Below are positions 52,206 through 62,406 of a stretch of 64,000 nt of DNA, piece by piece; positions within the stretch are counted from its first letter, which is position 1; every line of letters begins with the position of its first letter. Position numbers and translations under genes: made by a program. The notes beneath the pieces are model-generated. The model did no database searches and had not been told where the DNA came from. It saw nothing but the letters and a program-made list of their open reading frames with translations. The stretch lies in NCBI GenBank assembly GCA_965117035.1, contig OZ220748.1, positions 3,038,001-3,102,000 on the forward strand, in the 5' to 3' direction. Origin of the DNA: CAZENU01 sp965117035. GTDB taxonomy: Bacteria; Chloroflexota; Dehalococcoidia; Lucifugimonadales; CAZENU01.

Positions 52206-52241
52206 TTGACCCATATTACCCATATACTACAATATGGTCAA
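52206..52241 (-). promoter_or_regulatory. vapBC promoter overlapped by a palindromic operator
   Basis: On the - strand TTGACC (52241-52236) and TAATAT (52218-52213) are separated by 17 bases. Only 9 bases lie between the -10 and the ATG at 52203, so the mRNA is probably leaderless or nearly so. An inverted repeat, TTGACCCATATT with AATATGGTCAA (one inserted base), covers the whole promoter and would suit repression by VapBC. Confidence 0.75.
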
Positions 52242-52363
52242 GCAATACATGCTGTCGAGCTCATGGCGACACCGAGACGGTCCGCAGAGGCGAGCGGCGT
52301 TAATGCCGCCACGCTGGCCGGCTCCGGCAACAGAACAGAGGTGCGCATCGGGCGCGGAGCGGC

Positions 52364-52369
52364 TATAAT
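52364..52369 (+). promoter_or_regulatory. -10 element of the Lhr helicase gene
   Basis: TATAAT lies 22 bases before the ATG at 52391 with an AGGAG ribosome site between them. No clear -35 is seen. Confidence 0.45.
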
Positions 52370-52390
52370 CGTGGCCGTACAGGAGTGCCG

Positions 52391-55300
52391 ATGTCGCAGC
52401 GGTTTCATCCACTGGTCCAGCGCTGGTTCGACGGGCGGTTCGGGGCGCCCACGGACGCCCAGGAGGCGGGCTGGCCCGCCATCGCCGGGGGCCGGCACAC
52501 GCTGATCGCGGCCCCGACCGGGTCGGGCAAGACGCTCGCCGCCTTCATGACGTGCATAGACCGTCTCGTGCGCGCCGGACTCGACGGCGGTCTGCCCGAA
52601 CGCACCGAGGTCGTCTACGTTTCGCCGCTGAAGGCGCTGTCGAACGACATCCGCCGCAACCTCGACGAGCCGCTGTCCGAGATCATGGCTCTCGCCGAGG
52701 CCGAGGGTATGCCGCTGGAGGAGATCCGCGCCGCGGTGCGCACCGGCGACACGCCGGCGAAGGAGCGGCAGGCGATGGCGAAGAGGCCGCCGCACATCCT
52801 GATCACGACTCCCGAGTCGCTCTACATCCTGCTCACGTCCGATAGCGGCCGCCGGGCCCTGGAGGGCGTACGGACGCTCATCCTCGACGAGCTGCACGCC
52901 GTCGCGGGCAACAAGCGCGGCTCCCACCTGAGCATCTCGGTGGAGCGCCTGTGCGAGCTGGCGGACGGCCCGGTCACGAGGATCGGGCTGTCGGCGACGC
53001 AGCGGCCCGTCGACGAGGTGGCGCGGTTCCTGGTCGGCTGCGACAACATCGACGCCGGCGGCGACGCAGAGTGCACCATCGTCGACACGGGCCACCGCCG
53101 GGAGATGGACCTGCAGCTACGGCTGCCCGAGGACGAGCTCGGGCCCATCGCCACCCACGACGTGTGGGACCAGACCCTCGACGCCGTCGCCGAGCTGGTC
53201 AAGGAACACGAGACGACGCTGGTGTTCGTCAACACCCGCAGGCTCGTCGAGCGCGTGACGCGGCAGATGTCCGACCGCCTCGGCGAGGACGCGGTCGTGC
53301 CGCACCACGGCAGCCTGTCGAAGGAGCGGCGTCACGACGCGGAGCAGCGGCTCAAGTCCGGCCAGGTCTCGCTCTGCGTCGCGACGTCGTCGCTCGAGCT
53401 GGGCATCGACATCGGCTCGGTCGACCTCGTGTGCCAGGTAGGCTCGCCGCGCTCCATCGGGCTGATGCTGCAGCGCGTGGGACGCTCGGGACACCAGGTC
53501 GGCGGCACGCCGAAGGGACGGCTGTTCCCGCTGACGCGAGACGAGCTGATCGAGTGCATGGCGATGGTCCGCGGCTTCAGGGGCGGCAACCTCGACCGGC
53601 TCATCATCCCGGACTGGCCGCTCGACGTGCTGGCGCAGCAGATCGTCGCCGAGTGCGGCGCCCGGGAGTGGGGCGAGGACGCGCTCTACGAGCTTGTGCG
53701 CAGGGCGTACCCGTACAGGGACCTGCCGCTCGACCGGTACGAGCAGGTGCTGGAGACGCTCGACCGCGGCGTCGCCCCGCGGCAGGGCCGGCGCTCCGCC
53801 TACCTGCATCGCGATGGCGTGAACCGCCGGCTGCGGGGACGCCGGAGCGCCCGGCTCGCAGCGATGACCTCAGGCGGCGCCATCCCCGACAACGCCGACT
53901 ACGACGTCATCGCGGAGCCGGACAACACCTTCGTCGGCACGGTGAACGAGGACTTCGCGATCGAGAGCGCAAGGGGAGACGTCTTCCTGCTCGGCAACAC
54001 CCCGTGGCGCATCCGCAGGGTCGAGAGCGGCCGCGTCCGGGTCGAGGACGCGCAGGGCTCGTCGCCCACTGTGCCGTTCTGGCTCGGCGAGGCGCCCGGA
54101 CGCACGACGGAGCTGTCGGACGAGGTTTCGGAGCTGCGGGCCGGGATACACGCGAAGGAGGACCCTGAGGAGGGCGCGCGCTGGCTCGTCGAGCAGGGCT
54201 TCCCGCAGGAGGCCGCCGAGCAGGCCGCGGCGTACGTCGAGGAGGGCGTCCGCATACTCGGCGCCGTCCCGACCAAGGAGCGCATCGTCGCCGAGCGGTT
54301 CTTCGACGACAGCGGCGGGATGCAGCTCGTCATCCACTCGCCGTTCGGCTCGCGGGTCAACCGCGCGTGGGGCATGTCGCTGCGCAAGGAGATATGCCGC
54401 GCCTTCGACTTCGAGCTGCAGGCGGCGGCGACTGAGGACGGGATCAACCTGTCGCTCGGGCCGTCGCAGTCGTTCCCGCTGGAGGATGTCTTCAAGTACA
54501 TCCGGCCCGAGAAGGTAGAGAAGGTGCTGACGCAGGCCATCCTGCAGGCCCCGATCTTCGGCGTGCGCTGGCGATGGGACGCCTCGCGCGCGCTGGCCGT
54601 GCTCCGCTTCTCCAGCGGCAAGAAGGTGCCCGCGCCGCTGCAGCGGATGCGCTCCGAGGACCTGCTCGCGGCAGTCTTCCCGGAGCAGGTCGCGTGCCAG
54701 GACAACGCGATGCCGGGGGACATCGAGGTGCCCGACCACCCCATCGTCTTCGAGACGATGCGCGACTGCACGACCGAGGCGATGGACATGGAGGGGCTGA
54801 AGGCGCTGCTGGAGAGCATCCGCGCCGGCGACGTGGAGGTCTATGCCAGGGACACGACGCAGCCGTCGGTCTTCAGCCACCAGATACTCAACGCGATGCC
54901 GTACGCGTTCCTCGACGACGCGCCGCTGGAGGAGCGCCGGTCCCGCGCCGTCGCGCTGCGCAGGGCGCTGCCGGAGGACAACCGCGACCTGGGCAAGCTC
55001 GACGACGCAGCGATCCGGGCCGCGGCCGCCGACGCCTGGCCGCTCGTGCGCGACGCCGACGAGCTGCACGACGCGCTGTTGACGCTCGGCCTGCTGCCGG
55101 AGGCCGAGCTTTCGCGCGGCGCGGCGCCGCCGGGCGTCGAGACGGCCCGCGAGTGGCTCGCGGCACTGGCGGCGGACGGACGCGCCGTCACGGCGACGTA
55201 CGCCGGCCGCCGCGCCGCCTGGGTCGCCACCGAGTCCGTCCCCACCGTGCTGGCGGCGTTCCCGGACGCGGAGCTCGCGCCGACGCCGCAAGGCAGGCTC

Positions 55301-56755
55301 GATCCGGCGTCCGCGCCCATGGAGGACGACGCCATCTTCGAGCTCGTGCGCGGCTGGGTGGAGAGCATCGGCCCGTTCACCCCGGCCGACCTGGCGGACA
55401 CGCTCGGGATGCGCAAGAGCTCGGTCGACATCGCGCTGGCCCGCATGGAGGCGGGCGGAGGCATCATCCGCGGCCACTTCACGCCGGATATAGAGGAGGA
55501 GGAGGCCTGCGACCGGCGGATTCTCGCGAGGATTCACCGCGCCACGGTTACGCGGCTGCGCAAGGCGGTCGAGCCGGTATCGTCAGCAGTCTACGGGCGC
55601 TTCCTGTTCCGCTGGCAACACGCCTCGGGCCAGCGAAGGGGAGACGCCGCGCTGCTGGACGTCGTCGAGCAGCTGCAGGGCTTCGAGGCCGCCGCCGGCG
55701 CGTGGGAGTCGGAGGTCCTGCCGCTGCGGATCGCCGACTACGACCCGACCGCGCTGGACGTCTCCTGCCTCTCCGGCGACGTGGCCTGGGGGCGGTTCAA
55801 CGGCCGGCCCGTGAACGGCGAAGGGCAGGCAAGCAGGGTGGTGCTGTCTCGGTCCATCCCGATCTCACTGGGGCTGCGGGAGGCGCTGGCGTGGCTGGCC
55901 GGCCCGCCGCCCGGCGACGCGCCCCCCGGAGCGGCATCCGACGTGCTCGACTATCTCGCGCTGCGCGGGGCGACGTTCCTGCCGGAGATCGCGTCCGCCA
56001 CGCGGCGCATGCCCTCCGAGGTGGAGACGGCGCTGTGGCAGCTCGCCGCGGCGGGGCTGGTCACGTCCGACGGCTTCGGCGCAGTGCGCGGGCTGGTCGA
56101 CGGCGCGAGAAAGCGGACGCGCAGCACGCACAGGCGGCGCAGCCGCGGCCGGCTCTGGCGGCCCGCCAGCCGGTGGGCGCTGCTCGACCCGGAGGGCGTG
56201 GCGGACGAGACCGGGCCCGACGACGACCGGCCGCGCTCGCTGCCCGACGACGTGCTGGAGGCGCGGGCGACTCAGCTACTGCGCCGCTACGGCGTCGTCT
56301 TCCCGGAGGTGCTCGTGCGGGACGCGCTGGCCCCACGGTGGCGCGACCTGGTGCGGGTGTACCGGCGGGCCGAGGCGCGGGGAGAGATACGGGGCGGCCG
56401 CTTCGTCACGGGCTACGTCGGCGAGCAGTTCGCGATGCCCGAGGCGGTCGACCGGCTGCGGAGCGTCCGCAAGCAGGAGCCCGACGGCAGGCTGGTCGTC
56501 GTGTCCGCCTGCGACCCGCTCAATCTGGCGGGCGTCCTGACGCCGGGCCCCCGGGTGCCCGCCGTGCTCGGCAACCGCGTCGTCTACCGCGACGGCGTGC
56601 CCGTCGCTTCGCTCGAGGCCGGCGAGCTCCGATACCACGCTGACCTGGACGACGCCGAGCACGCCCGGGTCGGCGAGCTGCTCGGCGCGCGGCTAGATCG
56701 CCCCATCCCGTTCGGGAGGCCGCCTGACGCTCTGGTCATTCCTCGTTGTCCCTAG
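52391..56755 (+). CDS. lhr: Lhr-type large ATP-dependent DNA helicase
   Basis: This 1,454-residue superfamily 2 helicase has Walker A APTGSGKTLAAF (about residue 40), DELH box LILDELHAVAGNKRGSHLS, motif III GLSATQRPVDEVA, FVNTRRLVERV, and motifs V-VI in SLELGIDIGSVDLVCQ...SIGLMLQRVGRSGHQ. The Lhr-core winged-helix and beta-barrel region follows, and then a long C-terminal Lhr domain. Lhr translocates 3' to 5' on single-stranded DNA and is linked to damage repair. AGGAG sits 6 bases upstream of the ATG. Length is normal for the long Lhr form. It is transcribed alone. Confidence 0.93.
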   Translation: MSQRFHPLVQRWFDGRFGAPTDAQEAGWPAIAGGRHTLIAAPTGSGKTLAAFMTCIDRLVRAGLDGGLPERTEVVYVSPLKALSNDIRRNLDEPLSEIMALAEAEGMPLEEIRAAVRTGDTPAKERQAMAKRPPHILITTPESLYILLTSDSGRRALEGVRTLILDELHAVAGNKRGSHLSISVERLCELADGPVTRIGLSATQRPVDEVARFLVGCDNIDAGGDAECTIVDTGHRREMDLQLRLPEDELGPIATHDVWDQTLDAVAELVKEHETTLVFVNTRRLVERVTRQMSDRLGEDAVVPHHGSLSKERRHDAEQRLKSGQVSLCVATSSLELGIDIGSVDLVCQVGSPRSIGLMLQRVGRSGHQVGGTPKGRLFPLTRDELIECMAMVRGFRGGNLDRLIIPDWPLDVLAQQIVAECGAREWGEDALYELVRRAYPYRDLPLDRYEQVLETLDRGVAPRQGRRSAYLHRDGVNRRLRGRRSARLAAMTSGGAIPDNADYDVIAEPDNTFVGTVNEDFAIESARGDVFLLGNTPWRIRRVESGRVRVEDAQGSSPTVPFWLGEAPGRTTELSDEVSELRAGIHAKEDPEEGARWLVEQGFPQEAAEQAAAYVEEGVRILGAVPTKERIVAERFFDDSGGMQLVIHSPFGSRVNRAWGMSLRKEICRAFDFELQAAATEDGINLSLGPSQSFPLEDVFKYIRPEKVEKVLTQAILQAPIFGVRWRWDASRALAVLRFSSGKKVPAPLQRMRSEDLLAAVFPEQVACQDNAMPGDIEVPDHPIVFETMRDCTTEAMDMEGLKALLESIRAGDVEVYARDTTQPSVFSHQILNAMPYAFLDDAPLEERRSRAVALRRALPEDNRDLGKLDDAAIRAAAADAWPLVRDADELHDALLTLGLLPEAELSRGAAPPGVETAREWLAALAADGRAVTATYAGRRAAWVATESVPTVLAAFPDAELAPTPQGRLDPASAPMEDDAIFELVRGWVESIGPFTPADLADTLGMRKSSVDIALARMEAGGGIIRGHFTPDIEEEEACDRRILARIHRATVTRLRKAVEPVSSAVYGRFLFRWQHASGQRRGDAALLDVVEQLQGFEAAAGAWESEVLPLRIADYDPTALDVSCLSGDVAWGRFNGRPVNGEGQASRVVLSRSIPISLGLREALAWLAGPPPGDAPPGAASDVLDYLALRGATFLPEIASATRRMPSEVETALWQLAAAGLVTSDGFGAVRGLVDGARKRTRSTHRRRSRGRLWRPASRWALLDPEGVADETGPDDDRPRSLPDDVLEARATQLLRRYGVVFPEVLVRDALAPRWRDLVRVYRRAEARGEIRGGRFVTGYVGEQFAMPEAVDRLRSVRKQEPDGRLVVVSACDPLNLAGVLTPGPRVPAVLGNRVVYRDGVPVASLEAGELRYHADLDDAEHARVGELLGARLDRPIPFGRPPDALVIPRCP

Positions 56756-56798
56756 CACTGGCATGATTTCTGAACATCTACATGGGGCTGGAAAACCC

Positions 56799-56828
56799 TT
56801 GACACAAGGCTTTCGGGGGTGGTAGGCT
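56799..56828 (+). promoter_or_regulatory. Promoter of the second giant adhesin
   Basis: TTGACA at 56799-56804 is followed after 18 bases by TAGGCT (56823-56828), with TGG directly before it, giving a consensus -35 plus an extended -10. The leader before the ATG at 56864 is about 30 bases. Confidence 0.6.
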
Positions 56829-56863
56829 GCCGCCAATCCCGCTTCGCGGAGTGAGGGCTTAGT

Positions 56864-59800
56864 ATGCTTAAGAGATTGCTCAACCTGATTAAGGGCCTTT
56901 CGGTGGTCGGCGCCATCGCCGTCGCTGTGCCGCTGCTGCTAACGCAAACGGCGTCCGCCGCTGAGATGTTCCCGTACGCTGAGGATCGTGAGGATGCGGT
57001 TGCGACGTTCACTGCGACGGATCCTGATGCGGACGCTGGCGCCATTGAATGGAGTCTGAGCGGCGTCGATGCGGAGTTCTTCGACATCTCCGACGACGGC
57101 GAGTTGACTTGGGTGGACCAGCCTGACTTCGAGACCCCGAAGGACATGGACGAGGTCGATGACTCTGTTGAGGCCGGTCCCCAGGGCGAGGGCGACAACG
57201 TCTACCAGGTGACGGTGGTGGCGTCGGGCGGCGAGATTGACGTTTCTGTAACCGTTACGGACGTTGACGAGCCGGGTAAGGTGACTATAGACCAGCCTCA
57301 GCCGCAGGCAACGCGGAGCTTGGAGGCGGACGGTCCTGGCGACCCTGACGGCGGCGTTGACGAGATAAGCTGGCAGTGGTCGCGCAGTGAGAGCGCGGGC
57401 GGTCCTTGGACGGACATTTCGGGGGCGACGTCGGCGAAACGCACTCCGACCACGGATGACATAGCCCACTACTTGCGGGCGACGGTTACGTACGTTGATG
57501 TGCACGGTGACCAGTCGGAATCGGCCGTGACGGCCAACCCCGTTGAGGCGAGGACGCTGGCGAACGCCGCACCGGAGTTCGACGAGGACGAGATCGAAGC
57601 GATCACGGTGGGCGAGAACAAGGTGGGCAACATCGGCGAGCCGATAGTGGCGACGGACGATGACAACGACGAGTTGCTGTACGACGTGGATACGGCAAGC
57701 ACCACTGATGTCCCGAACGACAACGAGTTGTTCGACGTTGACAACAACGGCCAGTTGAGCCTGAAGGGTGAGGACGGGCTGGACTTCGAGACTTCTGCCA
57801 AGACGGCGAACGCTGATGGTTTGAAGCCCTACACCGTGGTGCTCAGGGCTACTGACCCGTCTCGGGCGAGCGCTAGCGTGACTGTGATGGTCCTCCTTAG
57901 GGACGATAACGAGGCGCCGGAGTTTAATGCTGCGTCCAAGGAACAGACGACGCTGTACATTGCTGAGGACGGCGCGACGACCGCTGAAGGGCCTGGCATA
58001 TTCACGGATGATGACCTTGCCAGTGGCAATGAGGTGGCTGCCTTTGCGGCGACGGACGAAGACGATCTTGATGACACCGTAGAGTACAGCCTGGAGGGTG
58101 CTGACAAGGATTCCTTCGGTATCACGGAGGACGGTGGTGTACTGACCACTTTGCAGCCAGTCACTGGGGCGAACGCTGCTGATGGTCTCAAGGCCAACTT
58201 CGAGGACAAGAGCTCGTACTCGATAACCATCGTGGCGGCCGGCTCAGATGCGGACGACGATGATCGCGGTACGAAGTACACGCGGCTGGTCGTGACTGTG
58301 AAGGTTGTGGATAGAGAGGACGCGGGTGAGGTGAAGCTGTCTGCGCTTCAGTCGCAGGTGAACATCCCTGTGGTAGCTACGCACACCGACGAGGACGGCG
58401 GGGTTACCGACAGGAAGTGGCATTGGTACAGGGGCGGTACGCTTCCGGCCGATCTCAGCACTCTGTTTGAAGATGATGGTAGTCTGTCGACCGCCGCCGG
58501 AAACACGGCCTGTGTCGTTGAAGACGCTGACGCTGGCACTACGGCAACCGCGGCTGACATTCTGTGCAGGATCGATGGAGAGACGGCAGCGCTGTACACG
58601 CCTGATTCCAATGACGTAGGCCGTATCCTTCACGTGGTGGCGGAGTACAAGGACGACTTCAACGCTGCTGTTAGAGAAGAGGCCGGGGCCTCGTCGGACG
58701 CTACCGTGCAGGCGAGCAACCCTGCGAACACGGCTCCGAAGTTCCCTGACCAGGACTTGGGTACGCCTGGCGACCAGTCGGACGTAGCGATGCGTTCGGT
58801 GGCTGAGAACCAGGACAAGGGCACGAAGGTTGGAGAGCCGATTCCGGCTGACGACGCCGACAGGGGCGATCCTGCTGGCAACATGGAGTTGCTGACGTAC
58901 ACGATTGACGACACGGACAACTTCAGCGTGAACCAGAAGGACGGTCAGATCAGCACTGCGGTGAAGTTGGACTTTGAGACGCAGTCGATGTACACGGTGA
59001 TGCTGACTGCGACGGACCCGTCGGGTGCGACTGACACGATCACGGTGATGATCTCTGTCACCGACGAAGACGACCCCGCCAGGATTACGGCGGATGCCGC
59101 ATACGACTACGCTGAGGATCGTGAGGATGCGGTTGCGACGTTCACTGCGACGGATCCTGATGCGGACGCTGGCGCCATTGAATGGAGTCTGAGCGGCGTC
59201 GATGCGGAGTTCTTCGACATCTCCGACGACGGCGAGTTGACTTGGGTGGACCAGCCTGACTTCGAGACCCCGAAGGACATGGACGAGGTCGATGACTCTG
59301 TTGAGGCCGGTCCCCAGGGCGAGGGCGACAACGTCTACCAGGTGACGGTGGTGGCGTCGGGCGGCGAGATTGACGTTTCTGTAACCGTTACGGACGTTGA
59401 CGAGCCGGGTAAGGTGACTATAGACCAGCCTCAGCCGCAGGCAACGCGGAGCTTGGAGGCGGACGGTCCTGGCGACCCTGACGGCGGCGTTGACGAGATA
59501 AGCTGGCAGTGGTCGCGCAGTGAGAGCGCGGGCGGTCCTTGGACGGACATTTCGGGGGCGACGTCGGCGAAACGCACTCCGACCACGGATGACATAGCCC
59601 ACTACTTGCGGGCGACGGTTACGTACGTTGATGTGCACGGTGACCAGTCGGAATCGGCCGTGACGGCCAACCCCGTTGAGGCGAGGACGCTGGCGAACGC
59701 CGCACCGGAGTTCGACGAGGACGAGATCGAAGCGATCACGGTGGGCGAGAACAAGGTGGGCAACATCGGCGAGCCGATAGTGGCGACGGACGATGACAAC

Positions 59801-62335
59801 GACGAGTTGCTGTACGACGTGGATACGGCAAGCACCACTGATGTCCCGAACGACAACGAGTTGTTCGACGTTGACAACAACGGCCAGTTGAGCCTGAAGG
59901 GTGAGGACGGGCTGGACTTCGAGACTTCTGCCAAGACGGCGAACGCTGATGGTTTGAAGCCCTACACCGTGGTGCTCAGGGCTACTGACCCGTCTCGGGC
60001 GAGCGCTAGCGTGACTGTGATGGTCCTCCTTAGGGACGATAACGAGGCGCCGGAGTTTAATGCTGCGTCCAAGGAACAGACGACGCTGTACATTGCTGAG
60101 GACGGCGCGACGACCGCTGAAGGGCCTGGCATATTCACGGATGATGACCTTGCCAGTGGCAATGAGGTGGCTGCCTTTGCGGCGACGGACGAAGACGATC
60201 TTGATGACACCGTAGAGTACAGCCTGGAGGGTGCTGACAAGGATTCCTTCGGTATCACGGAGGACGGTGGTGTACTGACCACTTTGCAGCCAGTCACTGG
60301 GGCGAACGCTGCTGATGGTCTCAAGGCCAACTTCGAGGACAAGAGCTCGTACTCGATAACCATCGTGGCGGCCGGCTCAGATGCGGACGACGATGATCGC
60401 GGTACGAAGTACACGCGGCTGGTCGTGACTGTGAAGGTTGTGGATAGAGAGGACGCGGGTGAGGTGAAGCTGTCTGCGCTTCAGTCGCAGGTGAACATCC
60501 CTGTGGTAGCTACGCACACCGACGAGGACGGCGGGGTTACCGACAGGAAGTGGCATTGGTACAGGGGCGGTACGCTTCCGGCCGATCTCAGCACTCTGTT
60601 TGAAGATGATGGTAGTCTGTCGACCGCCGCCGGAAACACGGCCTGTGTCGTTGAAGACGCTGACGCTGGCACTACGGCAACCGCGGCTGACATTCTGTGC
60701 AGGATCGATGGAGAGACGGCAGCGCTGTACACGCCTGATTCCAATGACGTAGGCCGTATCCTTCACGTGGTGGCGGAGTACAAGGACGACTTCAACGCTG
60801 CTGTTAGAGAAGAGGCCGGGGCCTCGTCGGACGCTACCGTGCAGGCGAGCAACCCTGCGAACACGGCTCCGAAGTTCCCTGACCAGGACTTGGGTACGCC
60901 TGGCGACCAGTCGGACGTAGCGATGCGTTCGGTGGCTGAGAACCAGGACAAGGGCACGAAGGTTGGAGAGCCGATTCCGGCTGACGACGCCGACAGGGGC
61001 GATCCTGCTGGCAACATGGAGTTGCTGACGTACACGATTGACGACACGGACAACTTCAGCGTGAACCAGAAGGACGGTCAGATCAGCACTGCGGTGAAGT
61101 TGGACTTTGAGACGCAGTCGATGTACACGGTGATGCTGACTGCGACGGACCCGTCGGGTGCGACTGACACGATCACGGTGATGATCTCTGTCACCGACGA
61201 AGACGACCCCGCGGCAGTAGAGTTGGTTACAAACGATCCGCCTGAATTCCCGGCTACCGAGGACGGAATGAGGAGCGTGCTCGAGAATTCGGCCGCGGGG
61301 ACTGCCGTTGGTGCGCCGGTGGAGGCGGCGGATCAAGATATAGACGACCCCGACCCGGGGGATGAAGAGGACGAGTTGACTTACACCCTGGGCGGCGCTG
61401 ATGCCGACTCGTTCGACATCGCGACGTCGACGGGACAGATTGCCGTGGCCGAGGGCGCGATGTTGGACGCCGATGGCGACAAAACGGAATACACCGTCGA
61501 GGTCACGGCGACCGACCTGGCCGGTGAGGCGGCGACGATCACCGTGACCATCACGGTGGAGAATGTGGCGCCTGACTTCCCGGCAAGCGAAGACGGTATG
61601 AGAAGCGTTGCGGAGAATTCGGACGCCGGGACTGAGGTAGGTGCCCCGGTCATGGTGGCAGAGGACGCGAATGCGGTGGTGACGTACGCGCTAGGTGGCG
61701 CCGATGCCGACTCGTTCGACATCGCGACGTCAACGGGGCAGATCACGGTCGCCGAAGGAACCATGTTGGACGCCGAGGGCGAACAGACTGAATACACCGT
61801 CGAGGTCACGGCGACCGACCAGGCTGGCGACGCGGACATGGTCACGGTGACTATCACGGTTGAGAACGTGCTTGACAATGCTCCCGAGTTCTCTGAGACG
61901 GAGGACGGTATGAGGAGCGTGGTCGAGAACTCAGCCGCCGGGACTGAGGTAGGTGCCCCGGTCGTGGCGACGGATGCGGACGCAGGCGACATGGTCACGT
62001 ACACGCTGGGTGGGGCCGATGCGGATTCGTTCGACATCGCGACTTCGACAGGGCAGATTACGGTAGCCGAAGGGGCGATGCTAGACGCCGAAGGCGAGCA
62101 GACAGAATACATGGTCGAGGTCACAGCTACCGACCAGGCGGACGAGACGGCGTCCATCATGGTGACCATAACGGTTGAGAATGCGCCCCTGCCGGGTGCC
62201 GGCGATGCCCACGACAGCAATGGCGACGAGATGATCGACAGGGATGAGGCGATCGCGGCGGTGATGGCATACTTCGATGGCGAGATCACGAAGGAAGAGG
62301 CGGTAGGAGTCATCGGGCTCTACTTCTCAAACTAG
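56864..62335 (+). CDS. Giant secreted cadherin-like repeat protein with EF-hand tail
   Basis: This 1,823-residue protein has a signal peptide (VVGAIAVAVPLLLTQTASAA). Two copies of a 711-residue segment follow, apparently identical, each containing cadherin-like and other beta modules (DEPGKVTIDQPQPQATRSLE; NTAPKFPDQDLG; SMYTVMLTATDPSGATDTIT). Then come three cadherin-like repeats of about 100 residues (EDGMRSVxENSxAGTxVGAPV, then GGADADSFDIATSTGQI). The last 43 residues are a single EF-hand (DSNGDEMIDRDE) plus helices ending VIGLYFSN, as in the protein at 31952. It is very acidic (many Asp), consistent with calcium binding. Likely secreted; the mode of anchoring is unknown. Confidence 0.85.
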   Translation: MLKRLLNLIKGLSVVGAIAVAVPLLLTQTASAAEMFPYAEDREDAVATFTATDPDADAGAIEWSLSGVDAEFFDISDDGELTWVDQPDFETPKDMDEVDDSVEAGPQGEGDNVYQVTVVASGGEIDVSVTVTDVDEPGKVTIDQPQPQATRSLEADGPGDPDGGVDEISWQWSRSESAGGPWTDISGATSAKRTPTTDDIAHYLRATVTYVDVHGDQSESAVTANPVEARTLANAAPEFDEDEIEAITVGENKVGNIGEPIVATDDDNDELLYDVDTASTTDVPNDNELFDVDNNGQLSLKGEDGLDFETSAKTANADGLKPYTVVLRATDPSRASASVTVMVLLRDDNEAPEFNAASKEQTTLYIAEDGATTAEGPGIFTDDDLASGNEVAAFAATDEDDLDDTVEYSLEGADKDSFGITEDGGVLTTLQPVTGANAADGLKANFEDKSSYSITIVAAGSDADDDDRGTKYTRLVVTVKVVDREDAGEVKLSALQSQVNIPVVATHTDEDGGVTDRKWHWYRGGTLPADLSTLFEDDGSLSTAAGNTACVVEDADAGTTATAADILCRIDGETAALYTPDSNDVGRILHVVAEYKDDFNAAVREEAGASSDATVQASNPANTAPKFPDQDLGTPGDQSDVAMRSVAENQDKGTKVGEPIPADDADRGDPAGNMELLTYTIDDTDNFSVNQKDGQISTAVKLDFETQSMYTVMLTATDPSGATDTITVMISVTDEDDPARITADAAYDYAEDREDAVATFTATDPDADAGAIEWSLSGVDAEFFDISDDGELTWVDQPDFETPKDMDEVDDSVEAGPQGEGDNVYQVTVVASGGEIDVSVTVTDVDEPGKVTIDQPQPQATRSLEADGPGDPDGGVDEISWQWSRSESAGGPWTDISGATSAKRTPTTDDIAHYLRATVTYVDVHGDQSESAVTANPVEARTLANAAPEFDEDEIEAITVGENKVGNIGEPIVATDDDNDELLYDVDTASTTDVPNDNELFDVDNNGQLSLKGEDGLDFETSAKTANADGLKPYTVVLRATDPSRASASVTVMVLLRDDNEAPEFNAASKEQTTLYIAEDGATTAEGPGIFTDDDLASGNEVAAFAATDEDDLDDTVEYSLEGADKDSFGITEDGGVLTTLQPVTGANAADGLKANFEDKSSYSITIVAAGSDADDDDRGTKYTRLVVTVKVVDREDAGEVKLSALQSQVNIPVVATHTDEDGGVTDRKWHWYRGGTLPADLSTLFEDDGSLSTAAGNTACVVEDADAGTTATAADILCRIDGETAALYTPDSNDVGRILHVVAEYKDDFNAAVREEAGASSDATVQASNPANTAPKFPDQDLGTPGDQSDVAMRSVAENQDKGTKVGEPIPADDADRGDPAGNMELLTYTIDDTDNFSVNQKDGQISTAVKLDFETQSMYTVMLTATDPSGATDTITVMISVTDEDDPAAVELVTNDPPEFPATEDGMRSVLENSAAGTAVGAPVEAADQDIDDPDPGDEEDELTYTLGGADADSFDIATSTGQIAVAEGAMLDADGDKTEYTVEVTATDLAGEAATITVTITVENVAPDFPASEDGMRSVAENSDAGTEVGAPVMVAEDANAVVTYALGGADADSFDIATSTGQITVAEGTMLDAEGEQTEYTVEVTATDQAGDADMVTVTITVENVLDNAPEFSETEDGMRSVVENSAAGTEVGAPVVATDADAGDMVTYTLGGADADSFDIATSTGQITVAEGAMLDAEGEQTEYMVEVTATDQADETASIMVTITVENAPLPGAGDAHDSNGDEMIDRDEAIAAVMAYFDGEITKEEAVGVIGLYFSN
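56975..59079 (+). repeat. 2,105-bp internal direct repeat, copy A
   Basis: This block recurs 2,133 bases downstream at 59108-61212 with no difference that I could find where I compared them. Copy A ends CGACCCCGC; a 28-base spacer then leads to copy B. Confidence 0.9.
59108..61212 (+). repeat. 2,105-bp internal direct repeat, copy B
   Basis: Starts TACGCTGAGGATCG like copy A. After 61212 the sequence diverges into the three C-terminal cadherin-like repeats. Confidence 0.9.
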
Positions 62336-62406
62336 AACCGGACCGAGGCGAAATCTGTCGAAAAGGACGACGGAGTGTGATAGGAGACCCCAAGGTTCAA
62401 TGACTC

